64,000 nucleotides of DNA, taken from the NCBI RefSeq assembly GCF_900182985.1, contig NZ_FXUY01000001.1, forward strand, positions 4,785,501 through 4,849,500, in the 5' to 3' direction. The DNA is from Pseudomonas helmanticensis. GTDB lineage: Bacteria > Pseudomonadota > Gammaproteobacteria > Pseudomonadales > Pseudomonadaceae. Of the stretch, positions 18,274 to 26,073 are shown in pieces. The notes beneath the pieces are model-generated. The model worked only from the letters and a program-made list of their open reading frames with translations. It was not told where the DNA came from and searched no databases. The position numbers were made by a program, and so were the translations under genes. Each line of letters starts with the position of its first letter. The stretch's first letter is position 1.

Positions 18274-19545
18274 TCAAGCCTGGTGGCTGATCCGGCCATC
18301 CACCAGGGTATAGCGAACCACCCCAGGCAATGTATGCCCGATGAACGGGCAGTTCTCACCCTTCGACAGCCAATTCTCACCAGCCACCGTCGAAGCCTGC
18401 GGATCGAACAGCACGATATCCGCCGCCCCACCGACCGCCAGCTTGCCCGCCGGCAGGCGCAATGCCTCAGCCGGGCCAGCGCTCAGACGCGCCAGCAGCG
18501 TCGGCAGATCCAGCAAACCGTCCTCAACCAGCGTCATCGCCAGCGGCAGCAACAGCTCAACACTGCTGATGCCCGGCTCGGTTGCGCCGAACGGCGCCAG
18601 CTTGGCGTCACGCTCGTGCGGCTGGTGATGGCTGGAGATCGCCGAGACCACACCGGACTTCACTGCTGCACGCAGACCATCACGGTCAGCGCGAGTGCGC
18701 AGCGGCGGCTGCACGTGATACAGGCTGCTGAAGTCGATCAGCGCTTCGTCAGTCAGAATCAACTGATACAACGCGACATCCGCCGTCACCTGCAAGCCAC
18801 GGGCCTGCGCCTGCGCGATCAGCGCCACGCCGCGAGCGCTGGTCAACTGGCTGAAGTGTGCACGCACGCCGGTTTGCTCGACCAGCAGCAGGTCCCGGGC
18901 CAGGGCCACGGTTTCAGCGGTTTCCGGAATCCCCGGCAGACCGAGGAAGCTGGCCACCGCGCCTTCGTGAGCCAGACCACCCTCTGCCAGATCATGATCC
19001 TGCGAGTTGAAGATGACGGTCAGGTCGAAGGTCGCTGCGTATTCCAGCGCCCGGCACAGTGTGCGGGTGTTGCGGAAGCTCTCCAGGCCGTTGCCGAACG
19101 CCACGCAACCAGCGTCGCGCAACGCGACCAGCTCAGCCAGTTGCTCGCCGTCCAGACCTTTGCTCAGCGCGCCAATCGGGAACACCTTGGTGTTGCCGGC
19201 TTCGCGGGCGCGGTCGAGGATCAGCTCGGCCACGGCGGAGGTGTCGAGCACCGGTTTGGTTTTTGGTGGGCAGCACAGGCTGGTCACGCCACCGGCGGCG
19301 GCGGCGCGGGTTTCGCTGATGATCGAGCCTTTGCGGCTGTAACCCGGCTCGCGCAGGGCCACGTTCAGATCGACCAGGCCCGGAGCGGCAACGAGGCCTT
19401 GGGCATCGATGGTTTCTACTGCCGTGAAACCCGCTGGGGCGCCGCCGAGGGCGACGATCTTGCAGGCTTCAACGTGAATGTCGGTGACTTGATCCAGGCC
19501 GCTGCTTGGATCGATGACGCGTGCGCCGAGAATGCTGAGCTTCAC
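18274..19545 (-). CDS. pyrX: Inactive dihydroorotase-like subunit of aspartate transcarbamoylase (PyrC'/PyrX)
   Basis: This 423-residue dihydroorotase homologue assembles with PyrB into the dodecameric ATCase of pseudomonads and is not itself catalytic. The sequence shows why: the metal-binding H-x-H of real dihydroorotases ('DxHxHLREPG') reads [10 protein letters not shown] near residue 62. The later metal-ligand region [14 protein letters not shown] near 236 also lacks its His pair. The gene starts at a GTG overlapping the pyrB stop (GTGA), giving tight coupling and presumably matched stoichiometry. A separate active pyrC is expected elsewhere in the genome. Confidence 0.93.
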   Translation of the reverse strand: MKLSILGARVIDPSSGLDQVTDIHVEACKIVALGGAPAGFTAVETIDAQGLVAAPGLVDLNVALREPGYSRKGSIISETRAAAAGGVTSLCCPPKTKPVLDTSAVAELILDRAREAGNTKVFPIGALSKGLDGEQLAELVALRDAGCVAFGNGLESFRNTRTLCRALEYAATFDLTVIFNSQDHDLAEGGLAHEGAVASFLGLPGIPETAETVALARDLLLVEQTGVRAHFSQLTSARGVALIAQAQARGLQVTADVALYQLILTDEALIDFSSLYHVQPPLRTRADRDGLRAAVKSGVVSAISSHHQPHERDAKLAPFGATEPGISSVELLLPLAMTLVEDGLLDLPTLLARLSAGPAEALRLPAGKLAVGGAADIVLFDPQASTVAGENWLSKGENCPFIGHTLPGVVRYTLVDGRISHQA

Positions 19546-20546
19546 TGGGCGTTCTCCTGCTCGAATTGGCGCTGGGCGGTCTGCCCGCTCATGGCCATGG
19601 ACAACACGGCCATACGAATCGCGATGCCGTAGGTGACCTGATTGAGGATCACCGAGTGCGGGCCGTCGGCCACTGCGGACTCGATCTCCACCCCGCGGTT
19701 GATCGGCCCCGGGTGCATGACGATGCAATCGGGTTTAGCCCCGGCCAGACGTGCGGTGGTCAGGCCGAACAGCCGGTAGAACTCGCCTTCGCTCGGCAGC
19801 AGGCCGCCGGTCATGCGTTCACGCTGCAGGCGCAACATGATCACCACGTCGACGTCTTTGAGGCCTTCGGTCATGTCGGTGTAGACCTTCACGCCGTATT
19901 GCTCGATGCCGATCGGCAGCAAGGTTTTCGGCGCGATCACGCGGATGTCCGGGCAACCGAGGGTTTTCAACGCGAGCATGTTCGAACGCGCGACCCGCGA
20001 GTGCAGGATGTCGCCGACGATGGCCACCGAAAGGTTTTCGAAGCTGCCCTTGTGCCGACGAATGGTGAGCATGTCGAGCATGCCCTGCGTCGGATGCGCG
20101 TGACGGCCGTCGCCACCGTTGATGATCGCCACTTGCGGGCAAACATGTTCGGCAATGAAGTGCGCAGCGCCGGAATCACCGTGGCGCACGACGAACATGT
20201 CGGCGGCCATGGCTTCGAGGTTGCGCAGGGTGTCGAGCAGGGTTTCGCCCTTGCTTGCCGACGAGGTCGACACGTTCAGGGTGATCACGTCCGCCGACAG
20301 CCGCTGGGCCGCCAGTTCGAAGGTGGTGCGGGTGCGTGTGGAGTTTTCGAAGAATACGTTGCAAACGGTCTTGCCGCGCAGCAACGGGACCTTCTTCACC
20401 GCCCGGGCACCGACTTCGAGGAACGAGTCGGCAGTGTCGAGGATTTCCGTCAGCAACTCGCGGCGCAGGCCGTCGAGCGAGAGGAAGTGGCGCAGCTGGC
20501 CCTGATCATTGAGCTGCAGCGGGCGCTTGGTATCTAGAGGCGTCAT
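19542..20546 (-). CDS. pyrB: Aspartate carbamoyltransferase catalytic subunit PyrB
   Basis: PyrB joins carbamoyl phosphate and aspartate in the first committed step of pyrimidine synthesis. The 334-residue protein shows the carbamoyl-phosphate loop [19 protein letters not shown] near residue 60, [18 protein letters not shown] near 138 and aspartate-binding MLRLQRER near 237. It is about 20 residues longer at the N-terminus than E. coli PyrB, a feature of pseudomonad ATCases linked to effector binding and PyrC' association. It starts 28 bases after pyrR. Confidence 0.97.
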   Translation of the reverse strand: MTPLDTKRPLQLNDQGQLRHFLSLDGLRRELLTEILDTADSFLEVGARAVKKVPLLRGKTVCNVFFENSTRTRTTFELAAQRLSADVITLNVSTSSASKGETLLDTLRNLEAMAADMFVVRHGDSGAAHFIAEHVCPQVAIINGGDGRHAHPTQGMLDMLTIRRHKGSFENLSVAIVGDILHSRVARSNMLALKTLGCPDIRVIAPKTLLPIGIEQYGVKVYTDMTEGLKDVDVVIMLRLQRERMTGGLLPSEGEFYRLFGLTTARLAGAKPDCIVMHPGPINRGVEIESAVADGPHSVILNQVTYGIAIRMAVLSMAMSGQTAQRQFEQENAQ

Positions 20547-20573
20547 CGCGAAGGGGACTCTCAATAGGGCGGA

Positions 20574-21080
20574 TTAAAGGTTGAAGTCTTGCAGTTCGAG
20601 CGTCAGCGGCTCGGGGCCGGACAGCTTCACCCGTTCGTGAGCGGCCAGCGACAAGGTTGCGCCGACCACGTTGGGGCGGATCGGCAGCTCACCGGCGTCC
20701 AGATCCAGCAGGCAGACCAGGGTCACGCTGGCCGGGCGGCCGTAGTCGAACAATTCGTTCATGGCGGCGCGGATGGTGCGGCCGCTCATCAGTACGTCGT
20801 CGATCAGCACCAGATGCTGGCCTTCGATCTCGAAGGGCAGGGCTGACGGGCGCACTTGCGGGTGCAGGCCGTTCTGGCTGAAGTCGTCGCGGTAGAAGGA
20901 CACGTCCAGCGTGCCCAGTGGCGCGTCGCTGCCCAATTCCTTGAGCAGAGCCTGCGCGACCCAGATGCCGCCAGTGCGAATGCCGATGTAACGCGGTTCA
21001 GAGATTTCACGCTGGGCAAGGTGCGCCTTGAGGCGGGTCGCCATCTGGCTGATCAGATCGGCGGGATTTGGCAGGCTCAT
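20574..21080 (-). CDS. pyrR: Bifunctional pyr operon regulator/uracil phosphoribosyltransferase PyrR
   Basis: This 168-residue PRTase-fold protein has the PRPP-binding motif [21 protein letters not shown] near residue 100. In Gram-positives PyrR attenuates pyr transcription by RNA binding; in pseudomonads it modulates pyrBC' expression by a less clear route. The start at 21080 has AAGGAGCAACC upstream and avoids an unsupported extension to 21134. It heads pyrR-pyrB-pyrC'. The leader carries a near-perfect palindrome at 21100-21125. Confidence 0.94.
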   Translation of the reverse strand: MSLPNPADLISQMATRLKAHLAQREISEPRYIGIRTGGIWVAQALLKELGSDAPLGTLDVSFYRDDFSQNGLHPQVRPSALPFEIEGQHLVLIDDVLMSGRTIRAAMNELFDYGRPASVTLVCLLDLDAGELPIRPNVVGATLSLAAHERVKLSGPEPLTLELQDFNL

Positions 21081-21099
21081 GGTTGCTCCTTGTTGGGGG

Positions 21100-21125
21100 C
21101 GAGCCGGGTCCTTGGACGCGGCTCG
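21100..21125 (-). promoter_or_regulatory. 26-base palindrome in the pyrR leader
   Basis: CGAGCCG (21100-21106) and CGGCTCG (21119-21125) are exact inverses. Between them GTCC and GGAC continue the dyad with only a G/G mismatch at each end. It lies 20 bases upstream of the pyrR ATG. On the minus strand it is not followed by U residues, so it is not an ordinary terminator for ruvX. A pyr operator or leader hairpin is possible. Confidence 0.55.
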
Positions 21126-21136
21126 GTTTTTCACTC

Positions 21137-21160
21137 AAAAGAAAAGCGCCGAAGCGCTTG
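21137..21160 (-). terminator. Rho-independent terminator after ruvX
   Basis: Reading leftward, AAGCGC TTCG GCGCTT is followed by TTCTTTT, a short stable UUCG-capped hairpin. It begins directly after the ruvX stop and separates yqgE-ruvX from pyrR-pyrB-pyrC'. Confidence 0.8.
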
Positions 21161-21598
21161 TCAGGATTCAAACAATGCAGTGTTTTCATCGAGCCACCCC
21201 TGCAACAGCAGAGCGGCGGCGATGGCGTCCACCGGGTTGTCGCGGTAACTGCCTTTCTGGCCGCCACGCACCAATCGCTCGCCTTTGGCCTCGAAGGTGG
21301 TCAGGCGCTCGTCGTGGGTATAGAAGGGCACGTTGAAACGGCCGTTGAGGCGGCGGGCGAATTTCTCCGCGCGCAGGCACATTTCGCTCGGCGTGCCGTC
21401 CATGTTCAGCGGCAGGCCGACGACCACAGCGTCGGGTTTCCATTCCTTGAACAGCGCTTCAACCTGATTCCAGTCGGGAATACCGTTTTGCGCTTTCAGG
21501 GTGCACAGCTCGCGGGCCTGGCCGGTAATCACCTGGCCGACCGCGACGCCGATCTGTTTGGTGCCGTAGTCGAAGCCGAGAATCAGGCGCAGGGCCAT
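21161..21598 (-). CDS. ruvX: Holliday junction resolvase-like protein RuvX (YqgF)
   Basis: This 145-residue RNase H-fold protein, of the family implicated in 5' processing of pre-16S rRNA, starts MALRLILGFDYGTKQIGVAVG with the first catalytic Asp in FDYGTK. It continues with VVGLPLNMDGTPSEM near residue 58, FYTHDERLTTFEA near 93 (catalytic DER) and DAIAAALLLQGWLD near 125. It overlaps yqgE by ATGA. The yqgE-ruvX order is conserved in gammaproteobacteria. Confidence 0.95.
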   Translation of the reverse strand: MALRLILGFDYGTKQIGVAVGQVITGQARELCTLKAQNGIPDWNQVEALFKEWKPDAVVVGLPLNMDGTPSEMCLRAEKFARRLNGRFNVPFYTHDERLTTFEAKGERLVRGGQKGSYRDNPVDAIAAALLLQGWLDENTALFES

Positions 21599-22170
21599 CA
21601 GGCGTGACCTGCCTGGCTGGTCAGCAGGCTGAGGTTGATCCCCAGGTGCCGGGCCGCCGCTTCGAGGCGCAATTCGCTGCTGGTGTTGAAGAGGATGTCG
21701 GCGTCGTACGGGCAGGTCAGCCAGGCGTTGTCGGCCATTTCGGCTTCCAGTTGCCCGGCTTCCCAACCGGCGTAACCGAGGGCAATCAGGCTTTTCGCCG
21801 GGCCGACGCCGTCCGCGATGGCGAACAGCACGTCCTGCGAGGTCGACAGGGCCAGCTCGCCGTCCAGTTGCGCGGTGGCCTGGAAGGTCTTGCCCGCCGG
21901 GTGCAGAACAAAACCGCGATCGGTCTGCACCGGGCCGCCGATAAAGATCGGTACGTGCTGGCAGAGTGCTGGCGGCTCGACGTCCGGGCGCAGTTGCTCA
22001 AGAATGTCGGCCAGATTCAGCTCTTGCGGCCGGTTGACCACAATCCCCATAGCGCCATTGGCCGTGTGCTCGACGATGTAGGTCAAGGTATGGGCAAAGT
22101 TCGGGTCGGCCATGTGTGGCATGGCGATCAGGAATTGATGCTTGAGGTAGCTGGGGCTGACGTTTTTCAT
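21598..22170 (-). CDS. YqgE/AlgH family protein
   Basis: This 190-residue DUF179 protein is named AlgH in P. aeruginosa for an effect on alginate. Characteristic stretches are LKHQFLIAMPHMADPNFAHTLTYIVEHTANGAMGIVVNRP near the N-terminus, IFIGGPVQTDRGFVLH near 80 and ALGYAGWEAGQLEAEMADNAWLT near 132. No enzymatic activity is established. The ATG at 22170 was chosen over one at 22236 because the family starts just before SYLKHQF. It is coupled to ruvX. Confidence 0.93.
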   Translation of the reverse strand: MKNVSPSYLKHQFLIAMPHMADPNFAHTLTYIVEHTANGAMGIVVNRPQELNLADILEQLRPDVEPPALCQHVPIFIGGPVQTDRGFVLHPAGKTFQATAQLDGELALSTSQDVLFAIADGVGPAKSLIALGYAGWEAGQLEAEMADNAWLTCPYDADILFNTSSELRLEAAARHLGINLSLLTSQAGHA

Positions 22171-22236
22171 GTGCGCTAGTGTGGCGTTCGGGGGGCAAAC
22201 TGACAAGCTGGAGATGTAAGCAACACACCGATCCAA

Positions 22237-22325
22237 TGTGGGAGCGAGCCTGCTCGCGAAAGCGGTGTGTCATTCAACATTGATGTAGCTGATCCACCGC
22301 ATTCGCGAGCAGGCTCGCTCCCACA
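22237..22325. repeat. REPIN, GTGGGAGCGAGC variant, inverted pair
   Basis: Units at 22237-22260 and 22302-22325 are exact inverses of the GTGGGAGCGAGCCTGCTCGC type, which differs from the GGGC type at 13.2 and 18.2 kb. It lies between the yqgE start and the tonB-like stop. Confidence 0.87.
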
Positions 22326-22344
22326 GGGGGATTTGCGGTGTCTT

Positions 22345-23244
22345 TTAATTGCTGGAGAGCTTGTCGCCCCGGGCGAATTTCCAGGTGCGGATGATTTCCA
22401 GACGGTCGATGTCCGACAAGTCCCCGGTAAACGGGGCAAACGGTGCCGCCAACCGGACGATGCGCTGCGCCGCCTGATCCAGCAGCGGCTGGCCGGACGA
22501 TTCCAGTACCAGCACTTCATACAGCGAGCCGTCGCGGTTGATCGAAACCATCAGGCGCAAATTGCCGTAGATCTGCTTGCGCCGGGCTTCCTCGGGGTAA
22601 TTGAGGTTGCCGATACGCTCGACCTTCTTGCGCCAGTCGTCTTTGTACCAGGCGCCCTTGTCGCGCATGGTCGACGCCGCGCTCAAGCGGTGGATGCGTG
22701 GGCGCTTGGCGTACAACTGTTGTTCTTTGGCCAGTTCGGCTTCGAGGCTGGCGATGTCGCTGGACAGCTGCGAGCTATCGAATTCCGGTGCGTCGACCGT
22801 CGGTTTGACTTCGGTCTTGGTTTCTTCTTTCTTGGTCGGCGCTTTTTTCGGCTTCGGCGCGACGGTGGTCACCGCAGCCTTGGGCGCGGCTTCCTGCACT
22901 TGCGGCTTGGCGGCCGGTGGCGGGGTGACTTTCTTGACCTGATTGTCCTGGAATGGCGCCACTTCAGTGGTCTTGGGGATCGCCTTCTTGTCCAGCGTGC
23001 CGCTGCCTTCCTGATGCTCTTGAGCAAGAAAGTCAGCCTTCTCCGGCTTCTTTTCGCTCTTGAAGGTGGCGAGGGTGATTTCCAGGGTTTTGCTGATTTG
23101 CTTGGGCTCGACCATCGTGAAGCCGACTCCGAGCAGCAGCGCCAAATGGATCAACGCAGCAAGGAATAAGGTAAATCCGAGGCGATCGGCCGGGCGCACG
23201 CCACGATGGGCGAGTTCTGCGGGCAGATCGGACGGGAGGGTCAT
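22345..23244 (-). CDS. TonB-family energy transducer
   Basis: This 299-residue inner-membrane protein would couple proton motive force to an outer-membrane or envelope process. It has one membrane segment (about residues 22-44) and a long Lys/Pro/Ala-rich periplasmic linker (about 100-170). The C-terminal TonB domain carries LNYPEEARRKQIYGNLRLMVSINRDGSLYEVLV near 215-250. Context next to gshB and the pil chemosensory genes matches P. aeruginosa TonB3, reported to affect twitching motility. Residue-level orthology is recalled, not tested. The start has no visible Shine-Dalgarno and abuts a long hairpin. Confidence 0.88.
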   Translation of the reverse strand: MTLPSDLPAELAHRGVRPADRLGFTLFLAALIHLALLLGVGFTMVEPKQISKTLEITLATFKSEKKPEKADFLAQEHQEGSGTLDKKAIPKTTEVAPFQDNQVKKVTPPPAAKPQVQEAAPKAAVTTVAPKPKKAPTKKEETKTEVKPTVDAPEFDSSQLSSDIASLEAELAKEQQLYAKRPRIHRLSAASTMRDKGAWYKDDWRKKVERIGNLNYPEEARRKQIYGNLRLMVSINRDGSLYEVLVLESSGQPLLDQAAQRIVRLAAPFAPFTGDLSDIDRLEIIRTWKFARGDKLSSN

Positions 23245-23251
23245 GACAAGA

Positions 23252-23303
23252 AAACCAACATCGCGTTTTTCAGAGGCTGCGCATGATAACGCAATGTTGG
23301 TTT
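23252..23303 (-). promoter_or_regulatory. Long hairpin immediately upstream of the tonB-like gene
   Basis: AAACCAACAT (23252-23261) pairs with ATGTTGGTTT (23294-23303). After one mismatch, GCGTT (23263-23267) pairs with AACGC (23288-23292), giving fifteen pairs in all. Read leftward, the hairpin follows gshB and ends eight bases before the tonB-like ATG, with TTTTCTTG after it. It could be the gshB terminator, a translational control element, or both. Confidence 0.6.
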
Positions 23304-23351
23304 CACGCCTTGGGCTTCACGCTTCAAGCGACAGACTGCATGTGACGTGCA

Positions 23352-24323
23352 TCAAGCTTGTGGCAATTTGCCGGCGGCTTGCAGCTTCTTCTCGATCGCA
23401 TCCATCAACATGCCTCCGATGTCAGTGCCAAACGCATTGTCGATTTCACGGATGCAGGTCGGGCTGGTGACGTTGATTTCGGTGAGGCTTTCACCGATCA
23501 CATCGAGACCGACGAACAGCAGGCCTTTCTCACGCAAGGTCGGGCCGACTTGAGCAGCGATCCAGCGATCCTTGTCAGTCAGCGGACGCGCTTCACCTCG
23601 ACCACCGGCGGCGAGGTTGCCACGGGTTTCGCCGAGTGCCGGAATCCGCGCCAGGCAGTAATCCACCGGCTCGCCGTCGATCATCAGGATGCGCTTGTCG
23701 CCATCGACGATAGCCGGCAGGTAGCCCTGAATCATGATCTGCTGCTTGCCGTGCAAGGTCAGGGTTTCGAGGATCACCGACAGGTTCGGGTGGCCGGCGG
23801 TGTGGCGGAAGATCGACGAACCGCCCATGCCGTCCAGCGGCTTGAGGATCACGTCGCCGTGATGGTCGGCGAACTGACGCAGGACGTCCGGGCGACGGCT
23901 GACGATGGTCGGCGGCGTGCACTGCGGGAACAGCGTGGCGAACAGCTTTTCATTGCAGTCGCGCAGGCTCTGCGGCTTGTTCACCACCAGTACGCCGGCG
24001 GTTTCGGCCTGTTCGAGCAGGTAGGTGGAGTAAACGAACTCCATGTCGAACGGTGGATCCTTGCGCATCAGGATCACGTCCAGATCGCTCAGCAGGTTGT
24101 CCTGCTCGGCGTCCAGTTCGAACCATTTTTCCGGATTGGCGAAGACTTTCAGCGGCTTCATGCGCCCGCGTGCCTGACCTTCGGCCTGATACAGGTCGCT
24201 CTGCTCCATATAGAACAGTTCCCAGCCGCGCTTTTGCGCGGCCAGCAGCATGGCCAGCGAGCTATCCTTTTTATAGGAGATGCTGGCGATAGGGTCCATG
24301 ACAATCCCGACGCGAACGCTCAT
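23352..24323 (-). CDS. gshB: Glutathione synthetase GshB
   Basis: GshB ligates glycine to gamma-glutamylcysteine using ATP, the final step of glutathione synthesis. The 323-residue ATP-grasp protein begins MSVRVGIVMDPIASISYKKDSSLAM. It shows LRDCNEKLFATLFPQ near residue 115, VILKPLDGMGGSSIFR near 152 and FVGLDVIGESLTEINVTSPTCIREI near 270. The neighbour order gshB-pilG (divergent) is typical of Pseudomonas. Confidence 0.97.
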   Translation of the reverse strand: MSVRVGIVMDPIASISYKKDSSLAMLLAAQKRGWELFYMEQSDLYQAEGQARGRMKPLKVFANPEKWFELDAEQDNLLSDLDVILMRKDPPFDMEFVYSTYLLEQAETAGVLVVNKPQSLRDCNEKLFATLFPQCTPPTIVSRRPDVLRQFADHHGDVILKPLDGMGGSSIFRHTAGHPNLSVILETLTLHGKQQIMIQGYLPAIVDGDKRILMIDGEPVDYCLARIPALGETRGNLAAGGRGEARPLTDKDRWIAAQVGPTLREKGLLFVGLDVIGESLTEINVTSPTCIREIDNAFGTDIGGMLMDAIEKKLQAAGKLPQA

Positions 24324-24548
24324 TGGGTTTTCCTCGAAAATTGGCTACCGGATCGGTATTGAAAAAGTGCCGCCAGAGTGGCGCCGGGCGGGTTTTCGGT
24401 CAAGGAAAAACCCGTCGATAGATTGCATCTGGAGACTGTGCTAAAAAGGCTGGCGTAGCGTGCTGGCCCTTGAGCATCAAGGGTTTCGAGCCATTCATAA
24501 CCGCAAAACGGACAAATTGATTCGCAAAGGCGACGGTAGAGCCCTCTT

Positions 24549-24953
24549 ATGGAACAGCAGTCCAGCGCCTTGAAGGTCATGGTGATCGACGACTCGAAAA
24601 CGATTCGTCGCACCGCCGAAACATTGTTGAAGAATGTCGGTTGCGAAGTGATCACGGCGATCGACGGTTTCGACGCCCTGGCGAAGATCGCCGACAACCA
24701 TCCCGGGATCATTTTTGTCGACATCATGATGCCGCGTCTGGATGGTTATCAGACCTGCGCTTTAATCAAGAACAACAGTGCATTCAAGGCCACGCCGGTG
24801 ATCATGCTGTCATCGCGTGACGGACTGTTCGACAAGGCCAAGGGGCGGATTGTCGGTTCCGATCAATTTTTGACCAAGCCTTTCAGCAAGGAAGAACTGC
24901 TCAGCGCGATCCAGGCCCATGTTCCGGGCTTCGCCGCCGTTCTGCCGCAGTAA
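24549..24953 (+). CDS. pilG: Type IV pilus response regulator PilG
   Basis: This 134-residue single-domain receiver of the Chp system promotes pilus extension and cAMP signalling in P. aeruginosa. It shows VMVIDDSKTIRR near residue 10, phosphoacceptor Asp in IIFVDIMMPRLDGYQ near 58, the switch Ser in VIMLSSRDG near 88 and Lys in FLTKPF near 109. No output domain. First gene of the Chp operon; pilH follows 60 bases later. Confidence 0.96.
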   Translation: MEQQSSALKVMVIDDSKTIRRTAETLLKNVGCEVITAIDGFDALAKIADNHPGIIFVDIMMPRLDGYQTCALIKNNSAFKATPVIMLSSRDGLFDKAKGRIVGSDQFLTKPFSKEELLSAIQAHVPGFAAVLPQ

Positions 24954-25013
24954 GACACGTACAGTGATGCTCGGCCAGCGGGCCGGGGGTCGACAAGAAA
25001 AATGGGGAAAACC

Positions 25014-25379
25014 ATGGCACGTATCCTGATCGTCGATGATTCGCCGACTGAAATGTACAAACTCACCGGCATGCTCGAAAAGCACGGCCATGAAGTGTTG
25101 AAGGCCGAAAACGGCGCCGACGGCGTGGCCCTGGCCCGTCAGGAAAAACCCGACGCGGTGCTGATGGACATCGTCATGCCCGGCCTCAACGGTTTTCAGG
25201 CGACCCGCCAACTGACCAAGGATGCCGAGACCAGCCACATCCCGGTGATCATCATCACCACCAAGGATCAGGAAACCGACAAGGTCTGGGGCACCCGCCA
25301 GGGCGCCAAGGACTACCTGACCAAACCGGTCGACGAAGACACCCTGATCAAGACTCTGAATAACGTGCTCAAAGGCTGA
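25014..25379 (+). CDS. pilH: Type IV pilus response regulator PilH
   Basis: This 121-residue CheY-like receiver acts as the second phosphate acceptor or sink of the Chp pathway. It shows ILIVDDSPTEMYKL near residue 4, phosphoacceptor Asp in AVLMDIVMPGLNGFQ near 52, Thr in IIITTKDQ near 83 and YLTKPVDE near 102. An ATG twelve bases earlier was rejected because the GGGGAAA binding site fits 25014 and the length matches P. aeruginosa PilH. pilI starts eleven bases later. Confidence 0.95.
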   Translation: MARILIVDDSPTEMYKLTGMLEKHGHEVLKAENGADGVALARQEKPDAVLMDIVMPGLNGFQATRQLTKDAETSHIPVIIITTKDQETDKVWGTRQGAKDYLTKPVDEDTLIKTLNNVLKG

Positions 25380-25389
25380 TCGCGCGACC

Positions 25390-25929
25390 ATGAGCGAATC
25401 GCTGACCGCGTTCGAACTGCTCTGGCAAATCGACCAGCGCTGCCGCTTGCTGGCCGCAGACCTGCCGTCGCAAGCGGCGCGTCAGGATCGCTGGAGCGGC
25501 ATCGGCTTTCGCCTCGGCGAGCATTGGTATGTGGCGCCGATGGGCGAAGTCAGCGAAGTGCTGCACGAACCGCGCTTCACCCAGTTGCCCGGGGTCAAGC
25601 CATGGGTCAAAGGCGTGGCTAACCTGCGCGGGCGGCTGCTGCCGATCATGGATCTGTGCGGCTTTTTCGGGCATGAGCTGTCGCCGTTGCGTAAACAGCG
25701 GCGGGTGTTGGTGGTTGAACATGGGGATGTGTTTGCCGGGTTGATGGTCGATGAAGTCATCGGCTTGCAGCATTTCGAGCAGGACAGCTTCGAACCGATC
25801 TCGATCAGCAAGCGCCAGGGCTCGAAGGCCGAGTTCGTCAAAGGCTATTTCCGGCGTGAGCAGAACTGGCGGGTGTTCAGCCTGTTTGCCCTGGCCAAAT
25901 CCCCGGTGTTCATGAGCGTCGCGGTATAG
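25390..25929 (+). CDS. pilI: CheW-like adaptor PilI
   Basis: This 179-residue CheW-domain protein tethers ChpA to the receptor PilJ. A roughly 35-residue helical N-terminus precedes the CheW fold, with GEHWYVAPMGEVSEVLHEPRFTQLPGVKPWVKGVANLRGRLLPIMDL spanning about residues 45-90. VLVVEHGDVFAGLMVDEVIGL follows near 110. The gap to pilJ is 144 bases and contains a REPIN, unlike the other tight junctions of this operon. Confidence 0.94.
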   Translation: MSESLTAFELLWQIDQRCRLLAADLPSQAARQDRWSGIGFRLGEHWYVAPMGEVSEVLHEPRFTQLPGVKPWVKGVANLRGRLLPIMDLCGFFGHELSPLRKQRRVLVVEHGDVFAGLMVDEVIGLQHFEQDSFEPISISKRQGSKAEFVKGYFRREQNWRVFSLFALAKSPVFMSVAV

Positions 25930-25949
25930 CCGTTACAACAAAGATCCCT

Positions 25950-26038
25950 TGTAGGAGTGAGCCTGCTCGCGATTCAGGCACCGCGGTGTATCAAGTACAC
26001 CGCGTTATCGTTCAATCGCGAGCAGGCTCACTCCTACA
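25950..26038. repeat. REPIN inside the chemosensory operon, GTAGGAGTGAGC variant
   Basis: Inverted units at 25950-25974 and 26014-26038 surround an additional perfect hairpin, CGCGGTGTA (25982-25990) with TACACCGCG (25996-26004). It lies between the co-directional pilI and pilJ, so it would be transcribed within the operon. It ends 35 bases before the pilJ ATG. Confidence 0.87.
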
Positions 26039-26073
26039 GGTTCTTCGGTGAGCTTCAAATTAGGCGAGGACCG

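Noticed and set aside
18274..19545. pyrC' as a pseudogene
   Set aside because: Catalytic residues are missing, but the frame is full length, coupled to pyrB and structurally required in pseudomonad ATCase.
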